Shown here piece by piece: positions 55,273-64,000 of a stretch of 64,000 bases of DNA; position 1 is the first letter of the stretch; each line of letters opens with the position of its first letter. The stretch lies in NCBI RefSeq assembly GCF_003269065.1, contig NZ_QLTA01000014.1:39975-103974 (forward strand), in the 5' to 3' direction. A model generated the notes under the pieces. That model was given only the letters and a program-made list of their open reading frames with translations, was not told the origin of the DNA and did no database searches. The stretch comes from Paracidovorax anthurii. Lineage in GTDB: Bacteria > Pseudomonadota > Gammaproteobacteria > Burkholderiales > Burkholderiaceae_C. Position numbers and translations under genes: made by a program.

Positions 55273-56117
55273 GGCGTCTTCCCTTCGGGCGAGGGCTTCG
55301 CGCCCGCGGCCCGGGCGGCGTCGGCGAGCCGGGCTTCCAGCTCGGCGCGGCCGACATAGCCATCGGTGCGGCTGCCGTCGGCCCAGAACAGGGTGGGCGT
55401 GCCCTGCACCCCGAGGCGGCGCGCGAGCGCGAGGTTGCGCTGCACGGGGTGCTCACATCCCGCATGGGGCTGCAGCGCGCCGGCGTCCGCCTGCAGCATC
55501 CATTGCTGCCAGGCACGCTCGCGGTCGGCGGCGCACCAGATCGCGATGGGCCGCGCCTCGCCCTGGAAGGGCACGAGGAAGGTGTAGGTGGTGACGTTGT
55601 CGATGCCGGCGAGCTCGGGTTCGAGCTGCTTGCAGTACACGCAGTTCGGGTCGCTGAAGACCGCGACCTTGCGCTGCCCGTTGCCGCGCACCGTCTTGAT
55701 CGCATCGGCGAGCGGCAACTGGTCGATCAGCACGGGCGTCCGGGACACGGACTCCGTGGCGGGCTGCCCGACCGGATCGGCGGTGCGCTGCGCGATCCTG
55801 GGACCCGTGATGTCGCGCATGCTCTGCGTGTCGAAGAGCCGCCCGAAAACGAAGAAGCGCGGATTCGAGGCCGGGACGTAGGCCACGTTGCCGTTCATCC
55901 AGACTTCGTAGAGGCCCGGGACATCGGTGCGCGAGACCTCGGTGAACTGCGTGCCCGGGTGGGCCTTGCGCAGCGCGGCGAGCAGCCGCGTCTCCTCGGG
56001 CGTGCCGGCATGGCCCGGCGCAGCGAAGGCCAGCAGCACGGTGGACAGCGCCATGCCCCATGCCGTTGCGCCGACAAGGCGCCGCGAGGCGCGCGTGGAT
56101 TCAGTAGTTGCCATCAT
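55269..56117 (-). CDS. DsbC-like thiol:disulphide interchange protein
   Basis: 282 residues with signal peptide. An N-terminal DsbC dimerisation-like domain ([19 protein letters not shown]) precedes a thioredoxin-fold domain with the redox pair in [16 protein letters not shown] (near residue 158) and cis-Pro region [12 protein letters not shown]. It likely isomerises disulphides in TraN, TraU and TraH. F-type clusters often carry such a gene next to traB. It overlaps the traB end by about 17 bases. Confidence 0.9.
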   Translation of the reverse strand: MMATTESTRASRRLVGATAWGMALSTVLLAFAAPGHAGTPEETRLLAALRKAHPGTQFTEVSRTDVPGLYEVWMNGNVAYVPASNPRFFVFGRLFDTQSMRDITGPRIAQRTADPVGQPATESVSRTPVLIDQLPLADAIKTVRGNGQRKVAVFSDPNCVYCKQLEPELAGIDNVTTYTFLVPFQGEARPIAIWCAADRERAWQQWMLQADAGALQPHAGCEHPVQRNLALARRLGVQGTPTLFWADGSRTDGYVGRAELEARLADAARAAGAKPSPEGKTP

Positions 56118-57519
56118 CGGTGGCCTCCAGGTAGCGGGTTTCGGGGGAAGGGGAGCGGCGGGGGCCGCGCTCGACCGTGGCCGTGGCCGTCATCGGCACG
56201 TCGATGCGCACGCCCTTGGTGATCACGACGTCGATCTGGCGGCCGGCATCCACCTCGATGACGGGGAAGGTGTTCTCGGCCAGCTTGATGTAGTACTGGG
56301 CGAGGCGGTCCAGCGCCTTGCCCACGCCGCTTCCCAGCCCCGCGCGGTAGGCGTCGGCGTTGCCGTCGGCGCTGGCCATCGTGCCCAACGGAGAGCTGCT
56401 GTAGGTGGTGTTGGCCGTCGAGAGGCCCTGGCCGATGCCGCTGACGACGCCGGCCAGCAGGGCATTGGCGAGCATCTGGCCCTGCTTGGTCACGAGGCGA
56501 CCGCGCATGCCGACCTTGCCGTCCTCGCCGTAGACCGAGCCCTGGATGCGCACCTCCAGGGTGGCGCCATCGGCGCGCACGCAAGACAGGTTCTCGGTGC
56601 GCAGGTAGGCGCGCTCGGAGCTGATGTCGCCGTAGCCCGCGGCGACCACGAAGCACTCCCGGTACTCGCCCCGGAACTGGTTGGGCAGGACGCTGTTGTC
56701 CGAGAGCCGGATCAGCACCGGATGCGGGTTGGACTGGGACTGCCCGCCGCTGGGCGCATCCAGGCCGCCGAGCAGGATGCCGCGCGTGAAGCTCACGGGC
56801 AGGAAGGTGGAGACGGTCTGGGGCGCGGCGGACGGCTTCGCGGCGTCCTCGGCGCGGGCCGGGCCGTCGTGGCCCGCGGCGACGGCCCGGCGGGCGCGAT
56901 CGGCCAGCGTCACGCGCGAGATCACGGGCACCGGGGGAGCCGGGGGAGCGGTGGGCTGGAACGCGGGAGGCCCCTCCGGCATGGCGCCCGCTACCGCGGG
57001 CGGCGGCGCGGGCAGGCTGGCCGCGGGCGGCATGCCGGCGGGGGGCGTGGATGGAGGCGGCAGGGAGGGGGCCGGTGTCGCAGGGAGCGCGGTGGGCGCG
57101 GCAGGCGCGGCGGCCGCCAGGGTCGGCGGGCTGGCCGTCAGGCGCTGCTCGAGCTCCGCGAAGCGCTGCATCGTGCGGGCCTCGAAGGCCTGCCGGTCCT
57201 TGTTGAGCCGGCCCTGCTCCTCGCGCTCGGTCTCGTACTGGGCGAGCTTGCGGCCCGCCGTGCCGACCCACTGGTCGACCGGGTTGACCTGGCCGCCGGG
57301 CGGCAGCACGCCGATGTTGGTGACGTCGCCGGGCCGCGCGGGGGCTGCCTGGCCGCTCGGTGGGGACGCAGGGCCCCGGGCGGAGACGCTGAGGATCAGC
57401 CACAGCAGGCCGATGCCGCCGCCCAGGATGGCGGCCAGCAGCCCGTACTGGCGCTGGCGCGGCGAGAGACGCTCCAGCAGGCTGCGCATGGCGCCGGGCG
57501 GGGTGGACGGCGCGCTCAT
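56101..57519 (-). CDS. traB: Conjugative transfer protein TraB (VirB10-like)
   Basis: 472 residues. One N-terminal membrane span ([17 protein letters not shown]), then a coiled coil ([18 protein letters not shown]), a long Pro/Ala-rich region crossing the periplasm and a C-terminal VirB10-like domain. The C-terminal domain includes [20 protein letters not shown] and the Gly-rich antenna region [15 protein letters not shown]. It spans both membranes as part of the core complex. The start overlaps the traK stop. Confidence 0.94.
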   Translation of the reverse strand: MSAPSTPPGAMRSLLERLSPRQRQYGLLAAILGGGIGLLWLILSVSARGPASPPSGQAAPARPGDVTNIGVLPPGGQVNPVDQWVGTAGRKLAQYETEREEQGRLNKDRQAFEARTMQRFAELEQRLTASPPTLAAAAPAAPTALPATPAPSLPPPSTPPAGMPPAASLPAPPPAVAGAMPEGPPAFQPTAPPAPPVPVISRVTLADRARRAVAAGHDGPARAEDAAKPSAAPQTVSTFLPVSFTRGILLGGLDAPSGGQSQSNPHPVLIRLSDNSVLPNQFRGEYRECFVVAAGYGDISSERAYLRTENLSCVRADGATLEVRIQGSVYGEDGKVGMRGRLVTKQGQMLANALLAGVVSGIGQGLSTANTTYSSSPLGTMASADGNADAYRAGLGSGVGKALDRLAQYYIKLAENTFPVIEVDAGRQIDVVITKGVRIDVPMTATATVERGPRRSPSPETRYLEATDDGNY

Positions 57520-58520
57520 CGCGTGCCTCCGCGGCGGATCACGTAGACGCTGGTGCTCTCTCCGGGCCGCAGGTTGTGGTGCTCGATCGCGATGCCGGCG
57601 ATCTCGCCCCCGGTGCGGCTGTCGGGCCGATCGAACTCCTGCTCGGCCAGCACCATCGGGGCGCTGCTGGTGTTCTGCAGCGCGTACTTCTCGCCGACGA
57701 AGCCCCGGCCCTCGAAGCGGCGCAGCAGGGTGAAGCGGGACTCGGCCCAGAGCTGGATGGAGCGCGAAGTCTCTTCGACCTTGACATCCGGCGGGACCCG
57801 GTCCGAGGCCATGGCCACCAGCAGCGCCTTCATCGTGCGCACGTGGTTCGGCGCGGGGCCCGAGGGCGCGGGCTCGGCGATGGACGGGCGCAGTGCCTGC
57901 GGGGTCTTGTCCCGGATCACGATGGTGTCGGCCGGAGTGTCGGAGCGGCGCAGCAGCAGCGTGTAGGTGGCGGTGGCCGAGGAGACGAAGAGGTTGATCG
58001 GGCGTGCCGCATCCCCGACCGGGCGGATGTAGACCTCGCCCTTGTCGCGGTCGCATTCCACGATGACGTCGCCCGCTGGGTTGACCGCCGGGGACGACGG
58101 GGCGGTGGGCGTGGCGAGCCCCGGCGTGGCGGAAGGAGCGCCAGCCGATGACGGCGCCGGCAGGGCCGCGCCACCGCAGTGGCTCGAATGGACGTTGCCG
58201 AAGACATCGGTGATCGGCGCCCCTTCGATGCGGATGCGCGTGGGCTCCTTCTGGGAGACGATGGCCTCGACGGCCACGCCGTCGCTCGCCTCCAGCACCT
58301 GCAGCGCATGCGCCTGCAGGCCCAGGGACAGCGCCGTGACCGCGAGGATGCGCTGCGCGGCCGGGGACAGTCGGGCCCGTCGCTCGTGCGACGGCAGGGC
58401 GCGCGGAGCGGGTAGGGCGGCGGGTAGGGCGGGTGGTGCGCCCGCGGCGGCGCGGATGCGCGAGCGAGGCATGCCGGCCGCTGGAAGCGGCGGCGTTCGC
58501 CGGGTGTCACTTGGCCGCAT
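57516..58520 (-). CDS. traK: Conjugative transfer protein TraK (VirB9-like secretin)
   Basis: 334 residues if started at the ATG 58520, which overlaps traE by 14 bases; the ATG at 58472 would place the signal peptide nearer the start. After the signal sequence (ILAVTALSLGLQAHA) comes the TraK core: VEAIVSQKEPTRIRIEG, DVFGNVHSS, VIVECDRDKGEVYIRPVG and LLLRRSDTPADTIVI. It forms the outer ring of the core complex with TraV and TraB. Confidence 0.92.
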   Translation of the reverse strand: MRPSDTRRTPPLPAAGMPRSRIRAAAGAPPALPAALPAPRALPSHERRARLSPAAQRILAVTALSLGLQAHALQVLEASDGVAVEAIVSQKEPTRIRIEGAPITDVFGNVHSSHCGGAALPAPSSAGAPSATPGLATPTAPSSPAVNPAGDVIVECDRDKGEVYIRPVGDAARPINLFVSSATATYTLLLRRSDTPADTIVIRDKTPQALRPSIAEPAPSGPAPNHVRTMKALLVAMASDRVPPDVKVEETSRSIQLWAESRFTLLRRFEGRGFVGEKYALQNTSSAPMVLAEQEFDRPDSRTGGEIAGIAIEHHNLRPGESTSVYVIRRGGTR

Positions 58521-59073
58521 AGGGCACCTCCTTGAATCCGATGACGTGCATGCGGGCGTCGGCGTGGCCGAAGTCGATGCGGTAGGCCTTGAGGTCGTTG
58601 GCGGTCTCGTAGCCGTTGATGAGCGTGCGCAGGCGTCCGCGCACGACCAGGGACTGCGTGTCTTCGCTGGCGACCAGCTGCTGCGGCGCGAAGGCCGTGG
58701 TGGCGTTGATGCGCTTGAGGCGTTCGGCCTCGACCTCCTGGCGCGTCTTGAGTGCGCCGTACTGCGCGGGGTCGACGTAGCCCAGCAGGATGTCCTTCTT
58801 CCAGTCGATGGTGCTGGGGGTGACATCCAGGATCAGCCAGGCGACGAAGCTGCCCATCTGCTCGAGGTACGCGTTCGATGCCTTGTCGGCGGTCACCCAG
58901 AAGGTCTTGTTGAGCGATGGCGGCACGACCACGGTGCGCACCGTGCCCAGGAGATGGAGGATGACGAGGAGCGCGAGGAGCAGGGCGGCGGCGAGCGTGC
59001 CCACGGCGAGTCCCAGCCCCCGGTTGCGGCGGCGAACGTCTTTGAGGTCGCCGCTGAGTCGGCCAAAGTCCAT
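58507..59073 (-). CDS. traE: Conjugative transfer protein TraE (VirB5/8-like)
   Basis: 188 residues, one N-terminal membrane span (GTLAAALLLALLVILHLLG). The periplasmic VirB8-like domain includes VVVPPSLNKTFWVTADKAS and YLEQMGSFVAWLILDVTPS. It is an inner-membrane assembly factor. The start MDFGRLSGDLKDVRRRNR is typical of TraE. Confidence 0.93.
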   Translation of the reverse strand: MDFGRLSGDLKDVRRRNRGLGLAVGTLAAALLLALLVILHLLGTVRTVVVPPSLNKTFWVTADKASNAYLEQMGSFVAWLILDVTPSTIDWKKDILLGYVDPAQYGALKTRQEVEAERLKRINATTAFAPQQLVASEDTQSLVVRGRLRTLINGYETANDLKAYRIDFGHADARMHVIGFKEVPYAAK

Positions 59074-59087
59074 GGCGGTGCTCCGGC

Positions 59088-59387
59088 TCAGCCCACCATG
59101 CGGCGGATGTGCGAGGGCGGTGTCGCGCGCAGCGACGTCACCGGGTTCGTCGGCAGGTGCCAGTAGAGCCAGTGGATCGCGAAGGCCGGATGCTTGTCGG
59201 CCTTCAGGCGCGCGAGCCAGCGCGATACCGCGATGCCGGCGGCCATGCAGGCCGCGAACGCCACCTTGCTCGAGGACAGGTAGCCGGCGAAGAAAGCGAG
59301 CAGGATGGGCGCGGCGACGTCGACATCCCAGAATCCGATCTTCCATTGATCGTCCAGGCGCCGCGGGATGTAGGTGTCCGCTTGCAT
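59088..59387 (-). CDS. traL: Conjugative transfer protein TraL (VirB3-like)
   Basis: 99 residues. The family start YIPRRLDDQWKIGFWDVD is followed by two membrane segments and a basic C-terminal helix ending HWLYWHLPTNP. It sits between pilin and traE, the conserved order. Confidence 0.94.
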   Translation of the reverse strand: MQADTYIPRRLDDQWKIGFWDVDVAAPILLAFFAGYLSSSKVAFAACMAAGIAVSRWLARLKADKHPAFAIHWLYWHLPTNPVTSLRATPPSHIRRMVG

Positions 59388-59418
59388 GTGGGTCTCCGGA
59401 TGCCGACGCGCCGGCGGC

Positions 59419-59781
59419 TCAGATGACCGCGCCCATGATCGCGCCGGCGATCACGAGCCCCACCGCGCCGAAGATCGCCAGCCCGACATAGAAGAGGACG
59501 GGACCGAAGTTGCGCAGGGCGGACAGCGAGATCAAGGCGACGACGAAGCCCACGAAGCCCACCAGCGCCTTGATGCCGGGCCCCAGGTTGGCGATCTGCG
59601 CGAGGGCGCTGGTCAAGGGGCCGGTAATCCCGGTGAAGGCCACGAGGTCCAGTGCGTGGCTCGGGAAGGCGAGCGCCAGGCCGAGGAGGGCGATGGCCAG
59701 CAGGCCGAGGAGCCCGGCGACCTTGCGCGCGGGCGAGCGCAGCGTGGCCGGGGAGGAGGGGGACAGGACAGCAAGGCTCAT
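59419..59781 (-). CDS. traA: Type-F pilin propeptide TraA
   Basis: 120 residues. A long leader with hydrophobic segment (LLGLLAIALLGLALAFPSHA) precedes a likely cleavage site near residue 43. The mature pilin of about 77 residues has two hydrophobic helices (LVGFVGFVVALISLSAL and VLFYVGLAIFGAVGLVIAG). This is the pilus subunit. The upstream minus-strand interval 59782-59893 could hold its own ribosome site or promoter. Confidence 0.85.
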   Translation of the reverse strand: MSLAVLSPSSPATLRSPARKVAGLLGLLAIALLGLALAFPSHALDLVAFTGITGPLTSALAQIANLGPGIKALVGFVGFVVALISLSALRNFGPVLFYVGLAIFGAVGLVIAGAIMGAVI

Positions 59782-59893
59782 GGGAATCTCCAGCGAAGGA
59801 AAGAACGGATTCGGAAGGGACGGGTGGGTGCGGGTGGGCGTGGTGGCGCGGTCGGGCCAGTGCACGCGGCGGGTGCATGTGGGCTGCGACTGC

Positions 59894-60604
59894 TCAGGGC
59901 GGGTCGTGGTGGTCGATCCGGTAGCGGATCTCGACGCGCCGGTTGCGGGCCCGGCCCGCAGGGCTGTCGTTCGATTCGGCGAAGCAGCATCCGCCCTGCG
60001 CGTCGACATGCACACGCGCGGCGGTGCCAGGTGCCAAGGCCAGGATCTCGCGCAGCACTGCCTGGGCACGGGCCTGGGCCAGCCAGTCGTTCGCGGCGGC
60101 CGGTCCGGTGCTGTCGGTGCGGCCGCTCAGGGTGACCTCGTCGGCCCGCGCCAGCCTCGGCATGGCCTCGCGCAGCGCGGCGCGGGCCGCGGTATCCAGG
60201 CGTGCGCTCGCGAACGGGAAGTGCACGGACACCTGCTGGACCGCGGGCGAGGGTGGGCTGGGCGATGCCGATGCGGGCGCGGGCGCGGGCGGCGGTACGT
60301 GTTCGGTGCGTTCTTCGGGGTGCCCAGGTGGCGAGGCCACCGTCTCGCTGTCCGCCGGCGAAGGGAAGGCCGGGCCCGGGGGCGCCGGCAGCGTCTTGGG
60401 CGTGCGTTGCGGGCAGGCGTCGCCGCCGCACCGTTCGAACGCGGCATCGCGGCCGTGTCCGCGTTGTGCCATCCGGATCGCCTCCACGGCGGCGGGCGCC
60501 GGCATCGGGGCGGGCGGCGGCGGAGTCACCGCGCAGGCCGTCACGGCCAGGCACGATGCCACGGCGCTCGGGCGCCAGGAGGTGGCGGACGGGCGGCGCT
60601 TCAT
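59894..60604 (-). CDS. OmpA-family lipoprotein
   Basis: 236 residues. A possible lipobox VTAC follows a short signal sequence. A long Pro/Ala-rich linker then leads to an OmpA-like peptidoglycan-binding domain with VHFPFASARLDTAARAALRE, LSGRTDSTGPAAANDWLAQA and the terminal RARNRRVEIRYRI. It probably anchors the secretion apparatus to peptidoglycan. The start overlaps the transglycosylase stop as ATGA. Confidence 0.88.
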   Translation of the reverse strand: MKRRPSATSWRPSAVASCLAVTACAVTPPPPAPMPAPAAVEAIRMAQRGHGRDAAFERCGGDACPQRTPKTLPAPPGPAFPSPADSETVASPPGHPEERTEHVPPPAPAPASASPSPPSPAVQQVSVHFPFASARLDTAARAALREAMPRLARADEVTLSGRTDSTGPAAANDWLAQARAQAVLREILALAPGTAARVHVDAQGGCCFAESNDSPAGRARNRRVEIRYRIDHHDPP

Positions 60605-61134
60605 GGCGCGACCCTCACGTGCTGGGGCTGGCGCAGTGCGGCCACGCCGGCCGCGGAGCGGATGGGCGCTGCGGCACGCCGGGGCGTTGCCGAGGGCAGG
60701 TGCCGGTACACCTTCCATGCATAGGCCGAGCGTGCGTGCGTGCAGGCATCGCCTTTGAGCTGGCTGCAGGCCGCGTTGTACGCGCCCACGGCGTTCCACG
60801 TGATGCCGTGGCGCGAGAAGCTGTCGGCCATCAGCCATGCGCCGACCTGCAGGTTGATGCAGGCGTCGTACAGGTCGGCCTCGCGGATGCCGAATCCGGC
60901 GAGCCGTGGCAGGTGCCGGCTGTTGATCTGCATCAGACCGATGTCGTAGCTGCCGGTGCGCTTTGCGTGCGCGCGGTTGACTGCTTTGGGATTCAGGCCC
61001 GATTCGGTGCGGGCGACCGCGTAGAGCAGTTCCGGTGCCACGCCGTAGCGTCGGGCGGCCACGTCCCAGCACGGCGTGGCGAGCACGTGCGAGGCCGGAA
61101 CGGCGGCGAACAGGAAAGCGGCAACCAGGCGCAT
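60601..61134 (-). CDS. Lytic transglycosylase (VirB1-like)
   Basis: 177 residues with signal peptide. The SLT domain includes the catalytic Glu44 in AVARTESGLNPKAVN, then SYDIGLMQINSRHLP and AVGAYNAACSQ. It opens peptidoglycan for pilus passage. First gene of the tightly coupled tra operon as visible here. Confidence 0.93.
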   Translation of the reverse strand: MRLVAAFLFAAVPASHVLATPCWDVAARRYGVAPELLYAVARTESGLNPKAVNRAHAKRTGSYDIGLMQINSRHLPRLAGFGIREADLYDACINLQVGAWLMADSFSRHGITWNAVGAYNAACSQLKGDACTHARSAYAWKVYRHLPSATPRRAAAPIRSAAGVAALRQPQHVRVAP

Positions 61135-61322
61135 CGGCGACCCCCGAAGGTGCTCACATCCAACCCGCCGCAGTGCGGGGACCGGGCGGGGGCGGGGTGG
61201 GGACCGGCGTGCCGGTCAGGGTCTGGGGCGGGTGCGGATGCGGGTGGAGCCGGGGCCCGGCGGGGTCGGTGCGGGTGGGCGGCGTGGCGCCGCGGGGTGG
61301 GTGGCGCTACGGCGCCATGGAC

Positions 61323-61820
61323 CTATGGCCGCGGTCGCTGGCCGTGCGCGGCGCCGTGCCGCTCCACCATGTTGTGGCGGGCCTGGCGCAGCACCGCCGC
61401 GCCGGACGCATCGGCCCGCTGGCACAGCGCCACGCAGGCCGTGGTGATCTGGTCGAGACCGAAGCGGGGGTTCGGATGCTTGTTCGCCGGCGAGCACTGC
61501 AGGGCGTGCAGCAGCTCGTACTGGGGGCGCCACAGCGACTCGCGGCGGCGCGGCGTGGTCGGCGAGCGCATCACCAGGTCGGTCCCGAGGAAGCCGAAGA
61601 TGCGTTCGGCCGCGTCCCCCCGCTGGAACACGATGGCCACGCAGGCGCTGAGCAGGTCCGGCAGCCGGAAGGTGGGTGCGACGTTGTCGCTGCTGCGCAG
61701 CAGGGCGTACAGCCAGCCGTGCTCTTCCATCCACAGCCGGGTTTCGACCACCTCGCTGGGATCGGTCGCGCCGCATGCGGCATGCCCTGCATGGCTGGTG
61801 TTCGACATGGCAATCAGCAT
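61323..61820 (-). CDS. Unknown protein at the head of the tra cluster
   Basis: 165 residues from the ATG at 61820, which has GGAGG about nine bases upstream. Soluble and helical, with ETRLWMEEHGWLYALLRSSD and LPDLLSACVAIVFQRGDAAE. A Cys/His-containing end (DQITTACVALCQRADAS) is visible. I do not recognise the family. Position ahead of the operon would suit a regulator. The frame is open further upstream to 62015 but without coding character. Confidence 0.6.
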   Translation of the reverse strand: MLIAMSNTSHAGHAACGATDPSEVVETRLWMEEHGWLYALLRSSDNVAPTFRLPDLLSACVAIVFQRGDAAERIFGFLGTDLVMRSPTTPRRRESLWRPQYELLHALQCSPANKHPNPRFGLDQITTACVALCQRADASGAAVLRQARHNMVERHGAAHGQRPRP

Positions 61821-62028
61821 GGCGGCGGTCCTCCGGTGGGGGTGGGCGGTGGCGCGCTCATTCATGAAGGAGCGCGTGGCACGTAGGTTAGGAGCCCCCG
61901 CGGTTGGAGTCCCGGCGCAATGCGGCCGTTCTGGAGGGGGTTTCGGCATCGGGTCGGCCGGGGCGCCACATTGGGCAGCGAGGCACGCGGCCGGACCCGC
62001 TGCGCACACGGCCATGGCGGCCGGAGCC

Positions 62029-62490
62029 TCAGCCTTGTGCGAAGGCGTCTTCGAGGAACCGCTCCAGCGTGCTCGCCTCCAGCAGTTCGATGGAGAACTG
62101 CCCGAAGCGCTTGGGCAGCCAGAGGATCCGCGCGCCCGCGGGCGACTGCAGGTGGTCGCGCGGCAGCGGGTTGCCGTTCTCGTCCTCGGGCTGCACGCCC
62201 GCGGCCACCAGTGCGTCGTAGGCCGCTTCGATGTCCGGCGTCGAGTAGCAGTGCCGGTAGATCGTGCCCTCGCCGCGCTCCTGCATCAGGTCCCAGAGGT
62301 TGCCGGCCAGCGGCTGTACCAGCATGAAGCGCTCCGGGCCGAGGAGCACGACGGCGTAGCGCACGCGCAGGCCGCCACGGTCCCAGGAAAGCGTCCTGGA
62401 GATCCGGGCCCCGAAAACCCGCGCGTAGTACGCACACGCGGCTTCCAGGTCCTCGACCAATACGTCGATGTGGCTGAACTTGAGATCCAT
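62029..62490 (-). CDS. VOC (glyoxalase/bleomycin resistance) family protein
   Basis: 153 residues. Typical start DLKFSHIDVLVEDLEAACAY with a likely metal-binding His7, a paired beta-alpha-beta layout, and GQFSIELLEASTLERF near the end supplying the Glu ligand. Members are dioxygenases, lyases or resistance proteins; no substrate can be read. It probably belongs to the chromosome beyond the conjugation cluster. Confidence 0.85.
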   Translation of the reverse strand: MDLKFSHIDVLVEDLEAACAYYARVFGARISRTLSWDRGGLRVRYAVVLLGPERFMLVQPLAGNLWDLMQERGEGTIYRHCYSTPDIEAAYDALVAAGVQPEDENGNPLPRDHLQSPAGARILWLPKRFGQFSIELLEASTLERFLEDAFAQG

Positions 62491-63223
62491 GGCGGCGGGG
62501 CAGCGATTGAATCAGACCCCGGGGTTGTGTAACTAGATTCTAAAGTCACCGTGATTATTGGGTGCGATGGCCCACCGAAGATGCCTGCTTTCCCGGCGCG
62601 CGAGGGTGTGTCGAATCGGGGCTGACGGGGGCCCGCGGGGCTGTCCGACGCCACGGTGAACCTGAGTTCTCCTGCAGATTCCCAAAGGTGGGCGCGCCGA
62701 ATGGTGGCGATGGATTTTCTGAAGCCGCGCCGTTATTGCTTCGCTAAACGCTCATTCGTGCCACTCGCGCAATGGGTTTCACCCGTTCGGTTGGGGCTGC
62801 GCGAGGTCGCCGGTCGACTATCCCTTTTTAGAAGTGATTCCGGATCGACGGCCGGAATGCGTTGCCGGGATGCGAATGGCCCCGCCCGATGCGAGCGATC
62901 TCATGCGGGCCGGACTGGGGATCGCATTGGATTCGCGCTCTCGCAAAAGGTATTTGCTAGTTACGTTTTATTCATGCATTCCAGTTACTAAACTGAATTG
63001 CGTGGAGCGGTGGCGGCGGTATTTGTTTGTTTTCCGCTGAATGGAATTTGTCCTGGGGTGGCGATTTTTTGCGCGCTCTTTTGCATGACACTCCCGCAAA
63101 TTCGCAGACGGACAGTGATTCGATTTGTTTGTCATGTCGCGACGGTTTGGGGCTTGCCTTATTCCGCTCGCTCGCAATGGCCTGCAGGGCTTTGCATAAC
63201 CATAAGGAAGTGGGGAAGTCCGC
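62491..63223. other. Long intergenic region, partly AT-rich
   Basis: No gene supported over 733 bases. The part from about 62920 to 63140 is clearly less GC-rich than its surroundings and may carry the promoter of the secretion gene. I see no convincing -35/-10 pair and no repeat. Confidence 0.5.
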
Positions 63224-64000
63224 ATGTCGGAAAAGGGATCGCGCGCGTCCGACGCAGGACCGCAGACCGCATCGCGCGGAGAGGGGGTGGCATCGGCCCC
63301 CGAAGAGGCGAACCACGCGGCCCTGCAGGCGCTGTGCCTGATCGCCAGACTGCACCAGGTGGCGGCCGAGCCGGCCACGCTGGCGCACCAGCTGGGGCTG
63401 TCGGCGAGCGATGCGGTGGGCGTGCAGGACCTGCTGCTGGCCGCCAGGCTGCTGGGCCTGAAAGCCCGCAGGGTGCGCAGCGGGGCCGAGCGCCTCACGC
63501 TCGCGCCGCTGCCCGCGCTGGCGCTGGTGCGCGCGCCGGGGGCGGCCGGCGGCGAGGATGGCGGTGACGAGGGGGCTGGCGGCGCCGGCCTGCATGCGGT
63601 GGTGCTGGCACAGTGCGACGGCCAGCGGGTGCTGCTGCAGGACCCGGGCGCGGCGGGCGCCGAAAGCGGCGGAAGCGGCGGAGGGCGGCCCACCATCGAA
63701 TCCGTGCCGGAATTCACGCGGCGCTGGACGGGCGAGCTGATCCTGGTCAGCAGCCGCGCGAGCCTGGCGGGCGAGCTGGCGCGCTTCGACTTCTCCTGGT
63801 TCATCCCCAGCCTGGTGCGGCACCGCAGGCTGCTGGGGGAGGTGCTGCTCATCTCCTTCATGCTGCAGCTCTTCGCGCTGGTGAGCCCGCTGTTCTTCCA
63901 GGTGGTGATGGACAAGGTGCTGGTGCACCGGGGGCTGACCACGCTGGACGTGCTGGTGGCCGGGCTGGTGGTGGTCGTCGTCTTCGAGAGCGTGCTCAAC
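63224..64000 (+). CDS. Type I secretion ABC transporter, N-terminal part (runs off the window)
   Basis: 259 residues visible and open to the edge. After a short Ser/Glu-rich leader, residues about 28-165 resemble a C39-like domain (HAALQALCLIARLHQVAAEP, then ATLAHQLGLSASDAVGVQDL). The catalytic Cys motif of true C39 peptidases is not seen, as in HlyB-type transporters. From about 185 a membrane domain begins (FDFSWFIPSLVRHRRLLGEV, then LFFQVVMDKVLVHRGL). It would export an RTX-type or adhesin protein. The nucleotide-binding domain lies outside. Confidence 0.85.
   Translation, partial: MSEKGSRASDAGPQTASRGEGVASAPEEANHAALQALCLIARLHQVAAEPATLAHQLGLSASDAVGVQDLLLAARLLGLKARRVRSGAERLTLAPLPALALVRAPGAAGGEDGGDEGAGGAGLHAVVLAQCDGQRVLLQDPGAAGAESGGSGGGRPTIESVPEFTRRWTGELILVSSRASLAGELARFDFSWFIPSLVRHRRLLGEVLLISFMLQLFALVSPLFFQVVMDKVLVHRGLTTLDVLVAGLVVVVVFESVLN

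Overview
The window looks like a piece of a high-GC betaproteobacterial chromosome, most likely Comamonadaceae (Acidovorax-like). This rests on the conserved core block hrcA, two tRNA genes, greB, a bifunctional RelA/SpoT gene, rpoZ and gmk, and on codon use. No database search was possible, so the genus is an inference. Most of the window is accessory DNA around that core.

Layout. (1) 1-4907: right part of a filamentous (inovirus-type) prophage: a Gly/Thr-repeat adsorption (TspB/pIII-like) protein, a DUF2523 membrane protein, the Zot/pI assembly ATPase, a small new ORF, an HUH rolling-circle initiator, a small membrane protein and a serine recombinase. It ends nine bases before the hrcA start codon. 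(2) 4917-10159: core genes hrcA, tRNA(CAT), tRNA-Arg(ACG), greB, RelA/SpoT, rpoZ and gmk, with clear terminators after tRNA-Arg and between rpoZ and the RelA/SpoT gene. (3) About 10.2-31.7 kb: a defence island. It holds an AbiEi/AbiEii pair, an unknown two-gene pair, an AlpA-type regulator, a second AbiE-like pair whose first protein carries a PD-(D/E)xK-like domain, a YkgJ-type cysteine-cluster protein, a tightly packed four-gene operon (HEPN protein, PD-(D/E)xK protein, 1494-residue nuclease-STAND NTPase, unknown protein), an IS3-family remnant, and a 1276-residue protein with a C-terminal nuclease signature. (4) 32195-35203: a complete IS66-family element with an 8-bp target duplication. 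It interrupts a haem-oxygenase-like diiron protein gene that also carries a frameshift. (5) 35.2-39.7 kb: the rest of that gene's operon (cupin protein, EamA exporter, beta-hydroxyacid-dehydrogenase-family reductase) and a divergent LysR regulator; it looks like a small-molecule pathway now disabled by the insertion. (6) 39.8-61.8 kb: a full F-type (MPF_F) conjugative type IV secretion cluster on the minus strand, from a transglycosylase and pilin through traL, E, K, B, dsbC-like, V, C, trbI, an S26 peptidase, W, U, trbC, N, F, H and G. No relaxase, coupling protein or integrase is visible. (7) 62.0-64.0 kb: a VOC/glyoxalase protein and the start of a type I secretion ABC transporter that runs off the window.

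The best candidate for an undescribed system is the four-gene operon at 18257-27443, possibly together with the nuclease-like gene at 27863-31693. It combines an Avs-like sensor NTPase, two independent nuclease signatures and a HEPN RNase signature. The second candidate is the split haem-oxygenase-like plus cupin metabolic cluster.
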